Assembly (NCBI GenBank): GCA_022704585.1
Contig: JAKJGD010000169.1
Location: 1 to 5,506, forward strand
Direction of reading: 5' to 3'
DNA: 5,506 nucleotides
DNA from: Spirochaetota bacterium
GTDB lineage: Bacteria > Spirochaetota > UBA4802 > UBA5550
The notes below the pieces were generated by a model, which searched no databases, was not told the DNA's origin, and was given only the letters and a program-made list of their open reading frames with translations. A program made the translations under genes and the position numbers. Position 1 is the first letter of the stretch. Each line of letters starts with the position of its first letter. Positions 1 to 5,506 of this stretch are shown here, one piece after another.

Positions 1-597
1 GGCGTGTACCTGGAGGCCCGGCACGTGGTCGAGAAGACCCAGGAGTACGCAAGCCTCTTCGATTACATGAACAAGGTCATCGGCGAAACGCCGGCCGGGT
101 CCGGCGGCGTGATCTTCACGCCCTGGCTCCACGGCAACCGCTCGCCGCGGGAGGACCCGTACGCGCGCGGCATGTTCTTCAACCTGGGGCTTGATACGGG
201 GAAACGGCAGATGATCCGCTCGGTGCTCGAGGGCATGGCGTTCCACAAGCGCTGGATGCTGGAGGCCATGGAGCGGAAGATCCCGCGGCGCGAGAGCCTG
301 CGCTTCGTGGGCGGGGGCGCAAAGTCCGCGGTGGGCTGCCAGATACTCGCCGACATTACCGGCAGGGTGATCGAGACGATCGCGGACACGCAGAACGTCG
401 GCACGGTAGGCGCGACCGTGGTCTGCGCCGTGGGCCTGGGCCTTCTACCCTCGTTCAGGGAGGCGAAGGACCTCATCCCGGTCGCGGTACGCTACGAGCC
501 GCGCACGGATCTCCGTTCGATGTACGACGGGCATTTTGAAACGTTTACGAAGCTTTACGAAAGAAATAAAAAGCTGTTCGCAGCTATGAACAAGTGA
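1..597 (+). CDS. FGGY-family carbohydrate kinase, C-terminal part (5' truncated)
   Basis: This is the C-terminal ATP-binding half of a sugar kinase of the xylulokinase/fuculokinase/rhamnulokinase superfamily, which transfers phosphate from ATP to a ketose or polyol in the cytoplasm. The frame is open from base 1, so the gene begins upstream. The GTG at base 4 is internal and not a credible start. The 198 visible residues compare with about 500 for a full protein. Visible family marks are a PWLHGNRSP segment (41-49), the LGLDTG...IRSVLEGMAFH stretch (62-82) matching FGGY signature 2, the ADP-binding VGGGAKS loop (103-109) followed by QILADITGR, and a GTVGATV helix start (134-140). The substrate cannot be read from this half, since the sugar-binding residues lie mostly in the missing N-terminal domain. 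The downstream aldolase suggests the product is a ketose 1-phosphate. The family call is firm and the substrate open. Confidence 0.93.
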   Translation, partial: GVYLEARHVVEKTQEYASLFDYMNKVIGETPAGSGGVIFTPWLHGNRSPREDPYARGMFFNLGLDTGKRQMIRSVLEGMAFHKRWMLEAMERKIPRRESLRFVGGGAKSAVGCQILADITGRVIETIADTQNVGTVGATVVCAVGLGLLPSFREAKDLIPVAVRYEPRTDLRSMYDGHFETFTKLYERNKKLFAAMNK

Positions 598-604
598 GGA
601 CGTA

Positions 605-1282
605 ATGGGAAAATATGACGCATACAAGCAACGGGTATTTGACTGCATGATGGCCCTCGTGCGCGAGGGATACGTGCAGGGGACCGGCGGGAACGTTTCC
701 CTGCTGGTTGATGGCGAGGACGTTGTGGCGGTGACGCCGTCGCAGCGCGAGTATGACACCATGACCGTGGACGAGATCTGCGTGGTGGACTTCGACCTCA
801 AGCCGGTGGAAGACAACGGGCTGAAGCCCTCGATGGAGACCGCCATGCACATCGGGGTGTACCGGAACAGGAAGGACGTCGGCGCGGTCGTGCACACGCA
901 CCAGATTTACGCCAGCGTGTTCGCTCTACTCAACCAGCCGATACCGGCGCTCTTCGACGAAGTTTCCATGACTATCGGCCCCCTGGTCGACGTCATCCCC
1001 TACGCGCTGTCGGGAAGCCCCCAGCTGATCGAAAACGTGAAATCAAAGCTCGACAACCGGGCCAACTGCTACCTCATTCAGAACCATGGCGTCCTGGCCC
1101 TGGGACCGGACCTCGCAAAAGCGAAACGGTGCGCAGAATTGCTGGAGAAGACCGCGCATGTGTACTCCCTGGCGCTCTCAACCGGCAGGGAGGTAACGCA
1201 TCTGCCCCAGAACATACAGGACCTGATGGCAAAGATCGTTACGGGGAAGCAGGACGCGGAGATCAAGAAGCGGCAGGAGTGA
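605..1282 (+). CDS. Class II aldolase/adducin family protein, fuculose-1-phosphate aldolase-like
   Basis: This is a zinc-dependent cytoplasmic aldolase of the FucA/RhaD/AraD family, expected to split a ketose 1-phosphate into dihydroxyacetone phosphate and an aldehyde. Its 225 residues fit the family (FucA is about 215). The phosphate-binding loop is GTGGNVS (26-32). The zinc ligands are H97 and H99 in VVHTHQ and H161 in QNHGVLALG. The catalytic acid is E78 in KPSMETAMH. In the related L-ribulose-5-phosphate 4-epimerases that acid is Asp, so Glu here favours aldolase over epimerase chemistry. The ATG at 605 lies 7 nt after the kinase stop, and TGAGGA at 595-600 serves as both stop and Shine-Dalgarno, which implies translational coupling. 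The C-terminus is a lysine/glutamate-rich tail (213-225). The stop codon overlaps the end of the following repeat. Methylthioribulose-phosphate or other short-chain substrates are also possible. The family is certain, the substrate unknown. Confidence 0.93.
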   Translation: MGKYDAYKQRVFDCMMALVREGYVQGTGGNVSLLVDGEDVVAVTPSQREYDTMTVDEICVVDFDLKPVEDNGLKPSMETAMHIGVYRNRKDVGAVVHTHQIYASVFALLNQPIPALFDEVSMTIGPLVDVIPYALSGSPQLIENVKSKLDNRANCYLIQNHGVLALGPDLAKAKRCAELLEKTAHVYSLALSTGREVTHLPQNIQDLMAKIVTGKQDAEIKKRQE

Positions 1283-1410
1283 CCTCCCCCGCGCTGCCGC
1301 GCACCCTCTCCCATTAAAAATGGAAAATTGGAGAGGGTTTCTGCGGGATGCAGTTTCCTCCCGGGGCATCCCCCTCTCCCAGGGGAGAGGGGGACCGAGG
1401 GGGTGAGGTC
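1281..1410. repeat. Palindromic intergenic repeat (REP/MITE-like), CCCTCTCC family
   Basis: The element fills most of the gap between aldolase and aminotransferase. Its ends are inverted: GACCTCCCCC at 1281-1290 and GGGGGTGAGGTC at 1399-1410, whose complement is GACCTCACCCCC. Three nested hairpins lie inside. ACCCTCTCC (1303-1311) pairs with GGAGAGGGT (1330-1338), enclosing a smaller CCATT/AATGG pair. GGGATGC (1345-1351) pairs with GCATCCC (1366-1372). CCCCCTCTCCC (1370-1380) pairs perfectly with GGGAGAGGGGG (1383-1393). On the minus strand it reads CCTCACCCCCTCGGTCCCCC, typical of dispersed repeats seen in several bacterial phyla. The left end overlaps the aldolase stop codon. No open frame or transposase is present. 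The hairpins could also slow or end transcription, but only a three-T run follows the first one. Confidence 0.75.
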
Positions 1411-1431
1411 GAAATAATAGATACACTATAC

Positions 1432-1436
1432 GGAGG
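1432..1436 (+). promoter_or_regulatory. Ribosome binding site of the aminotransferase gene
   Basis: GGAGG lies 5 nt before the ATG at 1442, in a short A/T-rich stretch left between the repeat and the gene. It fixes the start of the aminotransferase and shows that the repeat did not destroy the translation signal. I see no convincing -35/-10 pair in this stretch. Confidence 0.75.
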
Positions 1437-1441
1437 ACATC

Positions 1442-2917
1442 ATGAGCAAGTCAGAGAGCAAAAACAAATACGGCATTTCGCACTGGCCCGATACCGTGGA
1501 GCTGCAGAAGCGGCTGTACCACCTGGCGAACGAGCTGCCGATCCACCAGATCAAACGGGAGAAGCTCGCCGAGTACATGGACTATTTCGAAAAGAAGTGC
1601 GCGGGATCTAAAAAGATGACCGACCGCGCCAAGGACCTCATCCCGGGCGGGGTCCAGCACAACCTGGCCTTCAACCATCCGTTCCCCCTTGCCATCACGA
1701 AGGCGGACGGCGCGTACCTGTGGGACATTGACGGCAACCGGTATATCGACTTCCTGCAGGCGGGCGGGCCCACGCTCCTGGGGAGCAACTACAAGCCGGT
1801 GCAGGAAAAGGTGATCGAGCTGATCAGGGAGAGCGGCCCGGTAACGGGGCTTTTCCACGAGTATGAGCTGAAGCTCGCCGAGCTGATCCACAGCCACATG
1901 CCCTCGATCGAGATGTTCCGCATGCTGATGAGCGGGACCGAGGCATGTATGGCCGCCGCGCGCGCGGCGCGGACCTTCACGGGCAAGAAATACGTCATCA
2001 AGAACGGCGGCGCCTACCACGGGTGGAGCGACCAGTTCGTGTTCGGGATGCGGGTCCCCGGCGTGGGGCCGCTGGACGCGCACGGCATCCCCGCCGGCGC
2101 ATACCAGTTTACCCAGGAGGTGTTCCCCAACGACCTCGACGCGCTGGAGAAGCGGATGGAGGAGAACGAGAAGGACGGCGGCACCGCGGCCGTGTTCCTT
2201 GAGCCGCTGGGTCCCGAGAGCGGCACCCGGCCTGTGCTCCGCGAATACAACCAGAAGGTGCGGGAGCTCTGCGACCGGTTTGGCGCGCTCCTGGTCTTCG
2301 ACGAGGTCGTCACCGGGTTCCGCATCGGCCTGGGCGGGGCCCAGGGTTATTTTAACATCAAACCGGATCTCACCGTGTTCGGCAAGTGCATTGCCGGCGG
2401 TTATCCGGGTGCGGGCGGCGTGGGCGGACGGAAGGACGTCATGCTCTGCTACGCGGCCGGCATCGGCGGCGGCCCGGGCGGCAAGCGCGCGATGGTGGGA
2501 GGCACCCTGTCCGCCAACCCGATGAGCTGCGCTGCCGGGTATTTCTGCATCAAGGCGATCGAGGAGACCGGGGCGCACCTCACGGCGGGAGCCGCGGGCG
2601 ACCGGCTCTCGAAAGGGCTCTCTGAAATGTTCGAGCGGCTGAAGCTGCCGTTCGTTGCCTTCAACCACGGCTCTATCTGCCACATGGAGACCGGCGCCGC
2701 GATGCTCATGGACATCAAGAACCCGAACATCTTCAAGGAAGTCGGTGCCCGCAAAAAGGTCATGGAGGAGATGGGTGCGGCCATGACGGCAGAGGGAATC
2801 ATTACCCTTGCGGGAAGCCGTCTTTATACGAGCATGGCGGACACCGACGAGGTGGTAGATGACGCTCTTAACCGGTTCGAGAACATTTTCAAGCATATTG
2901 AAGTGAAAAAGGATTGA
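1442..2917 (+). CDS. Class III PLP-dependent aminotransferase, glutamate-1-semialdehyde aminomutase-like
   Basis: This is a fold-type I, pyridoxal-phosphate enzyme that moves an amino group between an amine or amino acid and a carbonyl compound. Of its 491 residues, about the first 60 (a charged helical part with HLANELPIHQIKRE around 27-40) lie before the usual family start, marked by AKDLIPGGVQHN (63-74). Core marks are the cofactor phosphate-binding SGTEACMAAARAAR (164-177), YHGW (192-195), the ring-nitrogen aspartate D287 in LVFDEVVTGFR, the Schiff-base lysine K315 in TVFGKCIAGG, and GGTLSANPMSCAAG (353-366). A glycine-rich loop, GIGGGPGGK (340-348), between lysine and GTLS looks about seven residues longer than in HemL. 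It is not next to heme genes; its neighbours are sugar kinase, aldolase and transporter, so a catabolic transaminase or aminomutase is more likely than HemL. The amine substrate is unknown. Confidence 0.92.
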   Translation: MSKSESKNKYGISHWPDTVELQKRLYHLANELPIHQIKREKLAEYMDYFEKKCAGSKKMTDRAKDLIPGGVQHNLAFNHPFPLAITKADGAYLWDIDGNRYIDFLQAGGPTLLGSNYKPVQEKVIELIRESGPVTGLFHEYELKLAELIHSHMPSIEMFRMLMSGTEACMAAARAARTFTGKKYVIKNGGAYHGWSDQFVFGMRVPGVGPLDAHGIPAGAYQFTQEVFPNDLDALEKRMEENEKDGGTAAVFLEPLGPESGTRPVLREYNQKVRELCDRFGALLVFDEVVTGFRIGLGGAQGYFNIKPDLTVFGKCIAGGYPGAGGVGGRKDVMLCYAAGIGGGPGGKRAMVGGTLSANPMSCAAGYFCIKAIEETGAHLTAGAAGDRLSKGLSEMFERLKLPFVAFNHGSICHMETGAAMLMDIKNPNIFKEVGARKKVMEEMGAAMTAEGIITLAGSRLYTSMADTDEVVDDALNRFENIFKHIEVKKD

Positions 2918-2927
2918 GGAGTGACGT

Positions 2928-2959
2928 CGGCAGGTCCTGAAGCGCATGTGGGTCTGCCG
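2928..2959 (+). other. Possible hairpin downstream of the aminotransferase gene
   Basis: CGGCAGGTCC (2928-2937) can pair with GGGTCTGCCG (2950-2959) over ten positions, two of them G-U in RNA, with a 12-nt loop. It starts 11 nt after the stop codon. No T run follows, so it is not a standard intrinsic terminator. It could protect the transcript 3' end or be chance pairing in G+C-rich DNA. Confidence 0.3.
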
Positions 2960-2979
2960 TTATATGGCCTGAAAGAAGT

Positions 2980-3119
2980 TGCCATTGCGAGGGGTCCCGA
3001 TGCAATAGGGACGACGAAGCATGCCTCGACTTCGCTCGGCAACCAAACGGACCCTGAGCGCTTGTACTGAGCGGAGTCGAAGTGCAGTCGAAGGGCGCTT
3101 CGCTCCGCTCGCGATGACA
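2980..3119. repeat. Composite palindromic intergenic repeat with TGYCATYGCGAG ends
   Basis: The element is bounded by imperfect inverted ends, TGCCATTGCGAG (2980-2991) and CTCGCGATGACA (3108-3119, complement TGTCATCGCGAG). Within it GTCCC (2994-2998) pairs with GGGAC (3008-3012), and TCGACTTCGCTC (3026-3037) pairs with GAGCGGAGTCGA (3069-3080) with one mismatch. The inner part resembles the dispersed repeat that yields the 'LSACTERSRSAVEG' string in many over-extended protein models, and the outer ends resemble the 'GTCATTGCGAG' repeats common in Desulfobacterota, Nitrospirota and related genomes. It may therefore be one repeat nested in another. It has no coding sequence of its own, although one frame stays open through it into the transporter gene. 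Confidence 0.8.
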
Positions 3120-3146
3120 GGAAATTTCGGAACAAACAGCCCTGAT

Positions 3147-3151
3147 GGAGG
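3147..3151 (+). promoter_or_regulatory. Ribosome binding site that sets the transporter start
   Basis: GGAGG sits 7 nt before the GTG at 3159, an ideal spacing. The upstream in-frame ATG at 3021 lies inside the repeat, and the later ATG at 3276 has no Shine-Dalgarno at a useful distance, so this site decides for GTG 3159. Confidence 0.75.
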
Positions 3152-3158
3152 ATGGAAC

Positions 3159-4520
3159 GTGAAGCAGAAAGACACGAAGAAAAAAGCCGCAAAACCGCGG
3201 CCCGGCAGCAAAGGGAAGGCGAATAAGCAGAGCAGGTCCGCCGCTGCGAAACCGGCGGAGAAGAAAACCGCAGCCATGGACGTGAAGCCGGTTGAGGGTG
3301 CCTACCGGGCATACGGGTACCGGTGGCTGGTGCTGGCGGTTTTTTTCCTGATCACGGTAGTCATCGAGATACAGTGGCTATCATTCGCGCCCATAGCGCG
3401 GGAGGCGCGGGCGGCCTACGGTTTCGGCGCCGGCGAGGGAATCTATATCGATCTGCTCGCGCTGATCTTCCTGGTCATGTTCATCATCGTGTGCATCCCC
3501 GCGTCGTATATCATCGACCGGTACGGCATACGCAAGGGCATCGGCATCGGCGCAGTATTGACCGGGATCTTCGGCCTCATGAAAGGCGTGTTCGCCGACA
3601 GCTACCCGATGATGATTGCCTGCCAGGTTGGCCTGGGCGTTGCCCAGCCCTTTATTCTTAACGCAGTAACGAAGGTCGCGGTCAACTGGTTCCCGCTGAA
3701 CGAGCGGGCCACTGCGGTTGGAATCGCAACGCTCGCGCAGTACGTGGGCTTCATAGTCGTGAGCATGGTGACGCCGCACCTGGTGGTGAAGAGCGGCGAA
3801 ACCTACGAGCTTGGCGGGATGCTGATGACCTGGGGCGTGTTAACGGCCGCGATTGCAATGCTGTTCCTCGTGTTCATGCGGGAAAAGCCCGCAACCCCGC
3901 CGTCCAGCCACGGTACGGAAGAGCGCCTGCTTTCCCGCGACGGATTCAGGCACATCATGAGCCATAAGGACATGCGTATTGCCTTGGGGCTCTTTTTTAT
4001 CGGTCTGGGTATGTTCAACGCGATCACGACCTGCATCGACCAGATCTGCGAGATCAAGAAGCTTGCCACCGAGCAGACAGGCATGATCATGGGCATGATG
4101 TTCATAGCGGGCATCGTTGGCGCGGTCATTCTCCCCGCGCTGTCGGACCGGTTCCGCAAGAGGAAGCTCTTCCTGGCGCTTGGCATGGCGCTCATGATCC
4201 CGGGCCTCGCGGGCCTTACGTTCGCGGAGAGCTACGGTCTCATGCTGGCGTCCGCAGCGGTCATGGGCTTTTTCCTGCTCGGCGGTGCCGGGCCGATCGG
4301 GTTCCAGTATGCGGCAGAGGTGAGCTTCCCCGCGCCGGAATCCCTGTCTCAGGGGATTATCCTGCTCGCGGGGCAGGTTTCGGGCATTCTGTTTGTGGTC
4401 GGGATGAATGTGGCTGGCATGATCCAGTTCATGGTCGTCTTCATAGCCCTCGCGGTGCTCAATGTGTTTCTGGCCGCGCGGCTGAAAGAATCGCCCATGA
4501 TAGTGTCGGCCCAGGGCTGA
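3159..4520 (+). CDS. Major facilitator superfamily transporter, FLVCR/SLC49-like
   Basis: This is a 12-helix inner-membrane secondary transporter for a small molecule. With the GTG start it has 453 residues: a basic, Lys/Ala-rich cytoplasmic tail (1-50), then helices near 55-75, 97-117, 125-145, 150-172, 183-205, 218-240, 273-293, 307-326, 336-354, 357-377, 395-420 and 421-441, with a hydrophilic central loop at 241-272. MFS loop motifs are DRYGIRKG (120-127) and SDRFRKRK (329-336). The segments IQWLSFAPI (71-79) and GVAQPFILN...VNWFPLNERATA (160-186) resemble the eukaryotic FLVCR proteins (QW.QFS; AQPFIL...WF..NE.STA), which carry choline, ethanolamine or heme-related substrates. That likeness is from memory, not a search. 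An in-frame ATG at 3021 would add 46 residues, but those are translated repeat. The neighbouring enzymes suggest uptake of their substrate. The substrate itself is unproven. Confidence 0.88.
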   Translation: MKQKDTKKKAAKPRPGSKGKANKQSRSAAAKPAEKKTAAMDVKPVEGAYRAYGYRWLVLAVFFLITVVIEIQWLSFAPIAREARAAYGFGAGEGIYIDLLALIFLVMFIIVCIPASYIIDRYGIRKGIGIGAVLTGIFGLMKGVFADSYPMMIACQVGLGVAQPFILNAVTKVAVNWFPLNERATAVGIATLAQYVGFIVVSMVTPHLVVKSGETYELGGMLMTWGVLTAAIAMLFLVFMREKPATPPSSHGTEERLLSRDGFRHIMSHKDMRIALGLFFIGLGMFNAITTCIDQICEIKKLATEQTGMIMGMMFIAGIVGAVILPALSDRFRKRKLFLALGMALMIPGLAGLTFAESYGLMLASAAVMGFFLLGGAGPIGFQYAAEVSFPAPESLSQGIILLAGQVSGILFVVGMNVAGMIQFMVVFIALAVLNVFLAARLKESPMIVSAQG

Positions 4521-4555
4521 AGGGGCCGTGAAACTGAAAGGGGTTGGAATAAATT

Positions 4556-5506
4556 ATGACAGCGCAGAATAAACGGGAACTGATCGGCCGCCTGGAGAAC
4601 ATACACTCCCCGTTGCTGTCGGCGGATGAGCTGGTCAGGCTCTACGAGCACATGGTGCAGCATTCGGAGCTTTCTCCGGAATCGATCATCCATGAAATTG
4701 AGAGCGCGTCTACGCGGATCGATGCGGGACGATATTTTTTTCTCTCAATGGACCTCGAGGAGCTGTCGCTGGGGATCGAGGAGATTTCCTTCCTGCTGGT
4801 GCACAACCGCTACCAGGAGAAAGAAAGCTCGGATACGGCCGGGAGTTACCGGAACATCGATGTCCGCGGCGAGTTCCCGGGAAAGCATCTCATTTTCATC
4901 TCCGACACCACCGAGCTGGTGCGAAAGGCCACGGAGAATATCCAGGACATTATCCGGTCCGGCAGCGGCAGGCTATTCCGCCTTTATTCCTACGTGATCA
5001 CCAGCGATCCCGGGACACGTGACGTTCGGAGGCTGTACATCCTGGAGGAAGAGTCGCCGGCCCGGCCGGACCCTTCCGCGGAGGAAGAGGCCGTGAACCT
5101 GGTGCGCAGCGTCACCGGGGGGAATGCCCGGCCTGCGCCGGATGATGCGGAACGGGCATTCATCCTTTCCGCCGCGCCCGGTTTCATCGCCCGGGGCCTG
5201 GGCAATCGCAAAAGGAAAAACATTGAGAATTACTTTTTTCCCTGGATGAAAGTCCGCGGTCTCGTCAGCAGGGGAGAGGACCTCAGCATCGAGATTGAAA
5301 CCGCCTGCGCTGCCGGATGCCCGGAGGAAAAGGCGGTGAGGCTGTGGCTGCCGCTGGAGAAATTCCAGGAAAACTTCGGCACCATTAACAAGATTCTCGA
5401 GCGCCGCGGCATACCGTTCACCCGCCAGTATTTCGAGACCTTTGCCGTAGACGGGACGGCCTATATCGCGCTCACCACCTGCATTGACGGCAATTATCTG
5501 ACCGCC
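4556..5506 (+). CDS. Unrecognised large soluble protein, N-terminal part (3' truncated)
   Basis: A frame opens at ATG 4556 and stays open for 317 codons to the window end without a stop. Codon use is like that of its neighbours, so it is very likely a real gene. It begins 35 nt after the transporter stop. A GGA at 4546-4548 or GGGG at 4540-4543 gives only a modest ribosome site. No signal peptide or membrane segment is seen. Residues 1-60 look helical and acidic (NKRELIGRLENIHSPLLSAD), and 61-165 alternate strand and helix (HLIFISDTTELVRK at 111-124, RLFRLYSYVITSD at 139-151). A Pro/Glu-rich linker follows at 164-200. A last part has charged strands and helices (VRLWLPLEKF at 261-270, ILERRGIPFTRQYFETF at 280-296). 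The alternation could suit ACT-like regulatory domains, such as those ahead of large NAD-dependent glutamate dehydrogenases, but no diagnostic motif is visible. Function is unknown, and a link to the upstream genes rests only on spacing. Confidence 0.8.
   Translation, partial: MTAQNKRELIGRLENIHSPLLSADELVRLYEHMVQHSELSPESIIHEIESASTRIDAGRYFFLSMDLEELSLGIEEISFLLVHNRYQEKESSDTAGSYRNIDVRGEFPGKHLIFISDTTELVRKATENIQDIIRSGSGRLFRLYSYVITSDPGTRDVRRLYILEEESPARPDPSAEEEAVNLVRSVTGGNARPAPDDAERAFILSAAPGFIARGLGNRKRKNIENYFFPWMKVRGLVSRGEDLSIEIETACAAGCPEEKAVRLWLPLEKFQENFGTINKILERRGIPFTRQYFETFAVDGTAYIALTTCIDGNYLTA

Noticed and set aside
1303..1340. Intrinsic terminator after the aldolase
   Set aside because: The stem is fair, but only three T follow and the loop is long. 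It is better explained as part of the palindromic repeat.
1422..1427. TACACT as a -10 box before the aminotransferase
   Set aside because: No matching -35 is seen, and transcription from it would start on the Shine-Dalgarno, leaving almost no leader.
1451..2947. 498-codon open frame on the minus strand opposite the aminotransferase
   Set aside because: It mirrors a confidently identified gene in G+C-rich DNA, its translation has no family features, and it is rich in Arg/His/Ala as expected for an antisense shadow.
2921..3070. Small GTG-started frame of 49 codons just after the aminotransferase stop, with TGAGGA close upstream
   Set aside because: The GGA is too close to the GTG for a good ribosome site, and the second half is translated repeat, so it is most likely chance.
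1281..3119. CRISPR array or tRNA in the intergenic gaps
   Set aside because: There are no regularly spaced direct repeats, and no cloverleaf or TTCGA-type arm in the right setting. The TTCGACT strings belong to the repeat.
3021..3158. ATG 3021 as the transporter start
   Set aside because: The added residues are translated from the intergenic repeat and have no ribosome site, while GTG 3159 has an ideal one.

Overview
The window is a G+C-rich bacterial segment with every gene on the + strand. From 5' to 3' it holds the 3' end of an FGGY-family sugar kinase, a class II aldolase, a class III PLP aminotransferase related to glutamate-1-semialdehyde aminomutase, a major facilitator transporter, and the 5' part of a large soluble protein I do not recognise. 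Gene style and intergenic repeats suggest an anaerobe or sediment bacterium of the Desulfobacterota/Nitrospirota sort. The basis is a repeat of the 'TCATTGCGAG...CTCGCRATGACA' type with an inner 'GAGCGGAGTCGAAG' portion. This taxonomic call is weak, because no marker gene is present.

Layout: kinase (1-597) and aldolase (605-1282) are separated by 7 nt and probably translationally coupled. A 159-nt gap follows, almost entirely filled by a 130-nt palindromic repeat (1281-1410). The aminotransferase (1442-2917) starts just after it, behind a good GGAGG site. A 241-nt gap contains a possible hairpin and a second, unrelated composite repeat (2980-3119). The transporter starts at a GTG at 3159, not at the upstream ATG at 3021, which lies inside the repeat. 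After 35 nt an open frame starts at 4556 and runs off the window end.

How the genes may work together: a FGGY kinase plus a zinc class II aldolase is the usual pairing for phosphorylating a ketose and splitting it into dihydroxyacetone phosphate and a short aldehyde (fuculose/rhamnulose type). The aldolase keeps a Glu where 4-epimerases have Asp, which favours cleavage. The aminotransferase would add or remove an amino group on a precursor or product. The transporter, which resembles the FLVCR/SLC49 branch of the MFS, would bring in or export a small molecule. No standard pathway that I know uses exactly this set, so the cluster is a candidate for an undescribed catabolic route, possibly for an amino-bearing sugar or polyol. 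That is inference. If the two repeats were later insertions, the original gene spacing would have been tighter and more clearly that of an operon.
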